Of a stretch of 64,000 bases of DNA, positions 56,438 through 64,000 are shown in pieces; within the stretch, counting starts at the first letter, position 1, and every line of letters starts with the position of its first letter. The stretch is from positions 124,001 through 188,000 of the forward strand of contig CP021229.1 in assembly GCA_003999685.1 (NCBI GenBank). The letters are read 5' to 3'. The position numbers and the translations under genes were made by a program. The notes under the pieces were generated by a model. The model was given only the letters and a program-made list of their open reading frames with translations. It made no database searches and had not been told where the DNA came from. The stretch comes from Taiwanofungus camphoratus. Lineage: Eukaryota; Basidiomycota; Agaricomycetes; Polyporales; Taiwanofungaceae.

Positions 56438-58703
56438 TCGCTTGCCCACTTCTGTGCGACCTGGAACCACACCCTATGAGCTGTGGCACAAGAACAAGCC
56501 TAGTGTGGCACACCTTCGAGTTTGGGGCTGCACTGCCTATGTGCACATTCAAAAGGACCAGCGCAAAGGACTGTCCCCTCACATGCAGAAATGCGTGTTC
56601 ATTGGCTACCCTGATGGCTACAAGGGCTGGAAATTCTACTGCCCTGATACAAGGCGAGTTCTAATTTCAGAGCATGCTGAATTTGATGAACGCTACTTCC
56701 CTGGTCTCAAGCGCACTCCTCCCTCACTTTCTACTCCAATTGTTGACCCTTCAACTTCTGAGACTGTCCCTCTCTTTGTACCTGCACTGGATCATGGGGG
56801 GGATGTCGACTCTGTGCCTGCTGCCATGCCTGAGCCACCTATTGTGCCTGTGCCTGCAGCTGCACCTCCTCCAGTTGCTCCAGTGCCTGTTCAAGCTGCG
56901 CCTCCTGCACCCATTGTGCCTCCTGTGCCTCAAGCTGCTCAGCCACCCCCTGCCCCTGCACCTCAACCTCCTCCTGAGGTCAATGAGCTTGATCTGCCTA
57001 TTGCTATTCGCAGAGGAAGACGCCATGCTTCAGTTCCTGCTCCTGTCCCAAAGCGCGAAGACTCTCCTGATCCCCTTGATCTGCTTAGTGCAGATGCGGA
57101 CTACGTTGAAGTGCAGTTTGCTGGGCTTACAGCTGATGCTGATCCTCACAATTTCCGTGAGGCAATGCATTCTCCTGATGCCAAGTTATGGCAGACAGCC
57201 TGCAACGAGGAGATCATGTCTTTGATTGCAAACCATATCTGGGATGTGGTCCCTCTCCCTCCTGGAAAGAAGGCAATTGGCTGTGGATGGGTGTTCAAGG
57301 TCAAACACAATGCAGATGGCTCAATTGAGCGATACAAGGCTCGTCTTGTGGCCAAGGGCTATTCACAGCGACCTGGTTTTGACTACACCGAGGTCTTTGC
57401 CCCCACATCTCGCCCTGCTGCCCTGCGCCTTGTCCTTGCACTCTCTGCCATTGAAGACCTGGAACTTCACTCTGTGGACATCTCCTCCGCATTTTTACAA
57501 GGTGATCTTGAAGAGGAGATCTACATGCAGCAACCAGAAGGCTTTCCTCAAGGTCCTCCAGGCACTGTCCTACGCCTTGGACGTCCTATCTATGGTCTCA
57601 AGCAGGCAGGTCGCATGTGGAACAAGAAGCTACATCAGGTGCTCACCTCCATGGGATTCAAGCGGTTGGAGTCAGATCGCAGTGTTTATATCTATCTGCA
57701 TGATGATGTGCGCACAATCATCCCTGTGCATGTTGATGACCTCACTCTGGCCTCAAAATCACAAGCTGCAATTGATAGAACCATTGAGCAACTATCTCAG
57801 CACTTTAAATTGCGCAATCTTGGCCCTACCACATTTTTGTTGGGCATAGAAATCTCCAGAGACCGTTCAAAACGCACCATGTTCTTGTCTCAGCACCAGT
57901 ACATCCTAGATATGCTTGAGCGGTATGGCCTGACCAGTTGCAAGGGTGTCCTGACCCCAATGGAACCTGGCCTTCATCTTTCCAAAGAACAAGCCTGCCA
58001 GAGCGATGAGGATCGAGCCTTCATGAAGGACAAGCCATATCTCAATGCAGTTGGCTCTCTGATGTATCTGGCTATCATGACTCGTCCAGACATTCAATAT
58101 GCGGTCTCCTGCCTTGCTCGTTTCAATTCCTGCCCTGGACCAGCTCACTGGGCTGCAGTCAAGCACCTCTTTCGCTATTTGCAGGGCACCAAGGACCACA
58201 AGCTCATCTACAGGCCTGATGATTTGGGTGCACCTTTCCTGACTTACACAGACTCTGCACATGGTGACTGTCCAGACACCGGACGCTCCACTAGTGGCTA
58301 TCTTGTCAAAGTTGGATCTGGGGCAATCAGTTGGTCAAGCAAACTCCAGTCTATTGTCGCACTTTCAACTACAGAGGCTGAATATGTTGCTGCAGTTGAA
58401 GCTGGCAAAGAAATCCTCTGGATGCGCAATCTGATGACTGAGTTTGGATACAAAGTGGACACTGCCTCACCCTTGGAGATGGACAACCAGTCAAGCATCA
58501 ATGTGTCAAAGAATCCAGAGCATCATGGTCGGATGAAGCACCTTGACCTGCGCACTTTCTGGCTTAGGAACACTGTGGAATCTGGTCACATACAGCCAGA
58601 ATACATTCCCACCGCAGACATGCTTGCAGACTGTCTAACCAAGGCACTACCTGCACCTAAAGTTGCATTCTGCCGGACTGGGATGGGGGTTGCAGCATCC
58701 TAG
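56438..58703 (+). pseudogene. copia B pol, 5'-truncated but open for 755 codons
   Basis: The frame enters from the LTR junction as RLPTSVRPGTTPYELW, the C-terminal part of integrase. It passes a Pro-rich linker (about residues 100-190) and carries a complete RT (GKKAIGCGWVFKVKHNADGS, FDYTEVFAPTSR, catalytic box HVDDL) and RNase H (YTDSAHGDC, STTEAEY, DNQSS), ending in TAG at 58701. No frameshift or stop is seen. Gag, protease and the integrase core are absent. It has no start of its own, so it is a fragment, though well preserved and thus probably younger than the gypsy copies. Confidence 0.85.
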
Positions 58704-58739
58704 CCACTCTCTCTGGGACTTGGCAGATCAGGGGGGGTA

Positions 58740-59114
58740 TGTCACAATAATGTGCTCTGCAACAGTCCCTTGGTGAATCTGGAGTGCTGCCGGACTTGGA
58801 GTGGCCACAGTAGACTGTGGGCCACTTACATCATTAGTGGCGGAGCTATTGGATTGGAGTTGAACACAGGCCACATTAGTTTTGTGGCTGGGTCATATGT
58901 TTGTATTGTTCCCTTTTTGATGGACTCTATTGTTCTGTGGTGGAGCCCTTTGTTCTCACCAGCATAAATAGTGCCCTGTAGTCCGGAGTAGCCCCCATCT
59001 CTGTGGCTTACTTCGGACTCCAGGTATGTAGTAGAGTACATTATTTGAATACATCTCTGTGGCTTACTTCGGACTCCAGCACTTAGTTGCTGTTCCCTGC
59101 GTCCCATTTTGATA
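58740..59114 (+). repeat. 3' LTR of copia B
   Basis: 375 bp, TGTCACAATAATGTGC...CCATTTTGATA, preceded by a G-rich tract (GATCAGGGGGGGTA). It contains a 56-nt intron-like module at 59024-59079. It is inserted in the tail of a chromovirus (chromodomain follows at 59.15 kb). Confidence 0.88.
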
Positions 59115-61140
59115 GTTGAACGGTTGCCAACTGGGTTGGTGCTGAGGTGCTCTTTCATATTGCCTCAGCAGACCAGGAGAATGTTGTAGGTCATCTTCCT
59201 TCTGCCAGATGCTGGTGGAGACCAGCCATCTCTTTCATTTGATGAGGAACTCCCATTTCCCATGCTGGGTATGATGCCCATGGAGGACCTCGACTTTGTA
59301 CTCTTCTTCTCCTTCGATCAGGTCAGACAGTGGTTTCAGGAAGTTGGGTCCATGTTTTGCTGTTTCCTTGTATAGGATGAGCAGCAATGCATGAAATATT
59401 GAGTGGATCTTTCAGATTTTCAGAAGCTGTAGCTTGTACATTAGTGGCCCCTTGACTTCTATGATTTTGAAGGGTCCAAGCCACTTTGGGTCAAATTTCC
59501 AACTTATTGTTCTCAGCCAGAGGTTCATGGCCTTTAGCCAAACCTTGTCACATTCCTGAAAGGGTTTTCAGGAAAAAGGAGTTTGTTCCTCCATCAGCTT
59601 CTGGGCTAGCTCCTGTGCTGCTAGGGCCTCTCTGCAGAATTCAGAGATCTGGGTCAGATGGTCCTGGAGTGTGAGGTATTTGTCAGGAGATCTTGGAGAG
59701 ATGATTGCCTTCAGATCATATCCCATGGTGAGCTTGAATGGTGATTCTTTCCTTTCAGTATGTGGCACCTGATTGTGTGTGAATTCGAACTCAGATATAT
59801 GTTTGACCCAGGTGTGGGGGTCATTCACACATAGGATCCTTCAGGTCACTTCCAGTTTCTGATTGACCTGTTCTGTACTTCCATTTGATTGAGGGTGATA
59901 GGTGGTGGACATTGCCACCTTGACTCCTGTCAGCTTACACCATTTTTGAAATGTGGCTGCCACAAACTGTGGCCCTTGGTCAAATATCATCCAGTCTGGT
60001 AGGCCATATTGTCTATATACATTTTTGGTGCAGGGTGTGAGTACAATGCCCTTGGTGAGTTCTCTATTGACCACTATCATGAGCGCATTGAAGCCCTGTG
60101 ACTCTGGCAGGTCAGTGATGAAGTCTACCAATATGTGAGAGAATGGTCTTGAGTTCAGTCCTGTGAGGATGGCCACCAGAGGAAGTTTTATGAGATGTGT
60201 GTTGATCTTGCTCTCCTGGCATTTGACACATCCCTTGACATATTTCTTGATGAATGTTGACATTTCATGCCAGAACCAGTCCCTCTGGGTGATGGCTATT
60301 GTACCTTGTGCCCTGGATGTGCCATGGTTATGGAGGTGTCTATATCTATATATGACTACTGATGATGGTGAGTCACTGAGTAGTTGAATGTGAAATGTAT
60401 ATAAGGAGTCAGCCTAGCTGACAACGAGTATACAAGGACTTAGACAACAACTTAGCCTGCAACTCTCTCAAGACTGTTGGGCTAATGGTTGAAGACCTAG
60501 ATGTGTAGTCACAAGAATATAGATGGTCTGAGAAGACCTGTTGAATAGACAAAGGTATCAGGGCCTAAGCCCAGTCGTAAAGTACAAGTGGTAGCAATGG
60601 TACCAATGTACACAGTGTAACTAAGGAGGACAAGATTGGGGTGCTCTGCAGTGAGCTAACCCCTTAAGTACTATGGTGGGTTTAGGGCAAGCCAGCCCTC
60701 ACTCCTATAGATACCAGTACCTAAGCATTCATGAGTCAGAGACCCAAGTGGCCTCTTCTGAGAAATAGTCTATAACTAAGCAGGTGATGGTCAGCCTGCT
60801 TGGAATAATGGTGATGTTTATATATAAGTGCGCACAACCCGCTAGTTCAGTATAGTGAAGAGAAATAAAAATGTATGTCCACACTGTTACTGCCTTGTAA
60901 CAGCCATGGCCAGTGTGTTGTGACAGAGTTGAATGACCTCTTGGTGCAGATTATTATTGAGGGGTATGTAGACTTGATTTTTGTATAAAATTGGTTTCTC
61001 CTGAAGGTCCCAGTCTGCCAGTTTTGTGTGTGTGAAGCCTGTGCCCTTGAATGGCAGTACCTTTCACCGTTTTAAGGTGTCAATCATCTCAATGACCATC
61101 CTGTCACAACTACAACATTCATGTATCTTTTTGATGATTG
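59115..61140 (-). mobile_element. chromovirus (Ty3/gypsy) fragment: integrase plus chromodomain
   Basis: Minus strand. Pre-integrase region at 60903-61110 (KLADWDLQEKPILYKNQVY, LCHNTLAMA). Integrase at 59841-60263 is open, with KGCVKCQESK of the zinc region and the catalytic D-D-E in LVDFITDLPES, FDQGPQFV and GSTEQVNQ. It continues at 59568-59828 (FEFTHNQVPH, LTMGYDL). The GPFKI-type C-terminal domain lies near 59400-59500 (WLGPFKIIEVKGP). The chromodomain is at about 59150-59310 (EEYKVEVLHGH, WEFLIK, stop, KRW), with TGA for a conserved Trp. Gag, RT and LTRs are missing. A solo LTR interrupts it at 60325-60902. Confidence 0.8.
60325..60902 (+). mobile_element. solo LTR of another family inside the chromovirus fragment
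   Basis: 578 bp from TGGTTATGGAGGTG to GCCTTGTAACA (TG...CA), flanked by GCCA at 60321-60324 and 60903-60906. Removing it restores the chromovirus frame between the NTLAMA and HGTSRAQG segments. It has a TATATAAGG box near 60398 and AATAAA near 60863, in the plus orientation. Confidence 0.65.
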
Positions 61141-62793
61141 CAGTGTTGGTGATACAATTTATTTTCTCTTGTATCTTATCAGTCAAACCTCAGATTGGTC
61201 CTATGACCTTTTGCTTCTAAGATGGGCCTTGGGTAGGTCCAGCTTCTTCACGCAGTCTATTGACTCAGAACTGCTTACTATATGGGCTCTGGATGGGTCC
61301 CACTTACTCATGGACACTGACTCATATCAGGCCCTGCTCACACATTCTGTCTTACACATACGTATTGCTAATACGGCCTGATGACTCATATTGCCTTACT
61401 TATGCTTACTCATGCTGCTTCTTAGATCACATGCCATGGTTCATGTGCAGAGTAGAATACATATATAAGGCCCTGTACTTTGTGGGTCAGACCTTAAGTT
61501 TGATCTGGTTATCAGGTTGCTAGTTCACTAGCAATCCTATACTTGTATTTTGCGACCTCTCGCTTTGTACCTGAGTACTCACTCAACATTTATCGACTTC
61601 ATGCTTTACAGACAACAGATCGTCCTTAAGTCCTCACTACCACTATCGTAGTCAGGCCCTTCCATTCAAGGCTTCACAGTCCTTGATATCAGCTTGTATC
61701 AAAAGATTGAACTTATGCTAAGTCGCCCCTACTCTTATCTAGTAGGGCTAACCGTTAGACACCACATCTACCATCAAGACAGTTGACCCCACCACTTGGA
61801 GCTTGTCGACTCAAGTAAATGACATGACGCTTCTGTACGATCATCAACAGTGGACTTTTGTTAATCAGAACATTGAGTCAATCTACCCACACTCTCCACT
61901 CTCATGGGCAGGGACAATTTCGACTCGATGAGCATAGAAAAAACTTGCCTCCTATTTCAGACATAACCCTCCACCAGATGGAAGAGACCCAGCTGGTTTC
62001 TTTCTCACATTGATACCTTCGACACCATTGATAGCCACCCTGACCACTTTCAATCCCCTATCACTTCCTTCTACCCCTGTTACACCTACCTCTCTTACCA
62101 CAATGGCTACTATTGCAACAATGACTAGGGCGAAGCTCAAGGTGCTCATAACACACCTTTCAGTGCAACAGCAACAAAGGAGTCAACCCCTTAAGCTCAA
62201 CATTCCTGCACTGGATCCATTCATCAAGCAAGAAGAGGATCTGAAGTGTTTCCTCCAGTAGGTGGAGCACTATTTGACTGCCACCAACAATCAGGGGATA
62301 AGCGACAATGCAAAGATCACTTATATGGTCGCTTTTATGAAAGAAGGGCAAGACATATATATCTGACATGATACATTCTACGAATGGGCTGTGGAAGGGC
62401 ATGTTCCCTACACTAGCTGGGATGTATTCAAAGCAAGCTTGTGACTTGCATTCCCTGAGCATGAAGAAGTACAGAGAGTTCACCAAGTGCTAATGGAGTT
62501 GCTGACCAAACAACTCAACAGAAAGACCAGGGTCAGTATAAAGATGTATGTGAAGAGGTTTTGACTCCTGGCAGAGAAGGCCAAGTTAAAGGATGCCTTT
62601 ATGGGCCTCTAAGGCCAATGCACTGAGAATGATTACCCCACGCTGAGGGCGATCTTCATCAAGAGTCTGGACTGCCAGATCTACACAACACTCACTGACT
62701 GCATCAACACAGAGCAACTCAATTCTATGAAAAAATGATACACCAATGTCCTTTATTTTGATGCTGTCTACAGAGGGATTGATCAAACCCTCA

Positions 62794-62866
62794 TCGCTGA
62801 TAAGACTGGAGAGTTTGAAGCCTTAAGTGGTTTGTACTCAGGAGAAGTTTGAAGCCTTCAGTGGTT
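62794..62866 (+). repeat. two tandem copies of a ~31-bp unit
   Basis: The unit GTTTGAAGCCTT(A/C)AGTGG followed by TTTGTAC occurs twice in tandem, just upstream of the tRNA-like sequence and inside the insert in gypsy gag. Confidence 0.6.
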
Positions 62867-62903
62867 TGTACCCACATTCACCTAACAAGTGTTAGGTTTG
62901 ACC

Positions 62904-62977
62904 GACACTATAGCTTAATGGTCTAAAGCATCAAAAGGCCAGTTGAGAGGATGCAGGTTCGAATCCTGTTAGTGTCG
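62904..62977 (+). tRNA. tRNA-like sequence (pol III unit or SINE head), anticodon not assigned
   Basis: 74 nt. A seven-bp acceptor stem, GACACTA/TAGTGTC, is perfect. D stem GCTT/AAGC with loop AATGGTCTA. T arm GCAGG-TTCGAAT-CCTGT, with an exact B box GGTTCGAATCC. The anticodon arm folds only as TCAA/TTGA around an eight-base loop, AAGGCCAG, without the usual U33, so no anticodon can be read safely. It may be a tRNA pseudogene or the head of a tRNA-derived SINE. It sits within an insert of about 220 bp in the gag of gypsy element 2. Confidence 0.5.
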
Positions 62978-64000
62978 CCCTTTTCTTGGTTTAGCCATTG
63001 TCTGTGCTCATTATCACCTCCGCCGATATCAACTATGGCGAAGTCATAGAAGTGGATGTGCTTGTCACCCCATGTCCCACACCGTTCACCAAGAAATGGG
63101 AGGATGACTGCAGCCTGAATGAGAAAGAAAGGAAGTATCACAGGGACAATAGTCTGTGCTTCTACTGCCACAAGAAAGGGCATGCAGTGCAAACATGCCA
63201 GAAGAAGATGGTCAAACTAGGCCAATGGAGCACTTTGAAGGAACCCAAGGCATGACCTTCTGTAGATTTCTGCTCCTACATTAAGACACTCTCATCAGAT
63301 GAGAAGAGGGTGATGTTTGAGGAGTTGGGAACAGAGGATTTTTAAAGGGGCAGGGTGAGCTGACACAATCACTGTCCATATCCATTTCACTGTCCTGTGT
63401 TATACTTGTAGTTCAGAATGACAGAGCCCTTTATATTCTGATTACTATAGGACGAAAAGACATCGAAGCACACACCTTCATCGATAGCGGTGCATCAGGA
63501 ATATTCATGCATCCATGATTCATTAAGGAACACAAGTTATGGACAGAGGCATTACCACATCCCATTCTGGTGTCCAATATGAATGGCACCACCAACAAAC
63601 AAGTGCTTATCAATAAGTGAGCCTTGCTCTTGTACAAAATTGGGAACAAGCCCTGATTTGTCAAAGCATATGTCACCAGTATAGGGAATGAAGACATCAT
63701 CTTTGGACATACTTGGCTCAAACTCAAGAACTCCAGTATTAACTAGAAGGGGGGTCATGTGAAACTGAAGCACTGCATGATCCTGGAAGAATCTCAAAAA
63801 TGGAAGAAAGGGATCATTGTGTAACAAATCACATGGTTGAAACTCAAGAAACTCACCGCACAGGAACAAGAAGATGCCCTAGATCCTGTGCTGAACCATG
63901 AGGTGGACTGGTCTGCACCTCCCCACTCAAAGGTGGCAGAGTTTCTCACCACATGAGAAAAATGTCTCAGGCAACAAAGACAACCCATGATTGAAGAGGT

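Larger units (their letters stand above)
61150..64000 (+). mobile_element. Ty3/gypsy element 2, 5' part, runs off the window
   Basis: LTR 61150-61766 (TGATACAATTTATT...GACACCACA), then gag from about 62010 (ATIATMTRAKLKVLITHLSV), homologous to element 1 gag. Capsid parts carry stops: TGA at two expected Trp positions (...DIYI-stop-HDTF, MKK-stop-YTNV) and others. An insert with a tRNA-like sequence splits gag at about 62790-63015. It resumes with knuckle CFYCHKKGHAVQTC (63154-63195), then the protease motif FIDSGASGIF at about 63478. More stops follow to the window end. Not functional. Confidence 0.8.

Noticed and set aside
56328-56582. Minus-strand frame at the LTR A/copia B junction
   Set aside because: It repeats the chance LTR-encoded peptide seen in the solo LTR and is antisense to copia B pol.
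62904-62977. Assigning a specific amino acid to the tRNA-like sequence
   Set aside because: The anticodon arm pairs poorly and lacks U33, so any anticodon call would be a guess.
31497-64000. TGA decoded as Trp in this nuclear genome
   Set aside because: Intact host genes use TGG for Trp and TGA as a true stop (e.g. 9565-9567, 16763-16765). The TGA-for-Trp cases lie almost only in decayed transposons that also have frameshifts.
1-64000. CRISPR arrays, rRNA genes, bacterial operons
   Set aside because: No regularly spaced repeats and no rRNA sequence were recognised; the gene structure is eukaryotic throughout.

Overview
The window reads as nuclear DNA of a basidiomycete fungus, most likely an Agaricomycete. 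The genes are cut by many 50-70 nt GT-AG introns, one has fourteen exons, and the F-box-like paralogues, the DUF3602 glycine-rich protein, the SLMAP/Far10-type FHA protein and the Ty1/copia, chromovirus and Tc1/mariner elements are all of types common in that group. No bacterial or viral backbone is present. The assignment rests on family recognition and exon reconstruction by eye.

Layout. About 0.2-38.4 kb carries the host genes: a 160-aa single-pass membrane protein; an 11-exon Amt/Mep ammonium transporter with GATA-type sites upstream; an unrecognised 181-aa protein with a GC-AG intron; three F-box-like paralogues with an intron at the same site (8.3, 15.3 and 20.9 kb); a five-exon HpcH/HpaI-type aldolase; an 839-aa FHA/coiled-coil/tail-anchored protein of the SLMAP/Far10 (STRIPAK) type; a 14-exon amino acid/GABA-type permease; a decayed aminoglycoside-phosphotransferase-like gene; a DUF3602 gene with six GRGG repeats whose frame is cut by one TGA; and a 990-codon intronless COG7 subunit of the Golgi tethering complex. 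Two copies of a short inverted-repeat element (MITE) lie at 11.7 and 29.1 kb.

From about 38.5 kb to the end the window is a nest of transposable elements with lower GC content. In order: a decayed chromodomain-bearing Ty3/gypsy element (minus strand, 40.8-47.0 kb); a gypsy LTR split by a 1.55-kb Tc1/mariner element; a Ty1/copia element (A, 50.1-56.4 kb) that itself received two solo LTRs and has an extra membrane-protein ORF between pol and the 3' LTR; a 5'-truncated second copia element (B) with open RT/RNase H; a chromovirus fragment interrupted by a solo LTR; and the start of another gypsy copy carrying a tRNA-like insert.

Functional links. The ammonium transporter and the DUF3602 gene fall in the same nitrogen circuit if the yeast Par32/Amu1-Mep relation holds here; this is inference. 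COG7 and the FHA protein are housekeeping endomembrane/signalling genes. The most unusual observations are the copia A extra ORF with a nearby E-box palindrome, intron-like modules flanked by direct repeats in the LTRs of two copia families, a primer-binding site matching the anticodon arm of initiator tRNA-Met, and the in-frame TGA in the DUF3602 gene.
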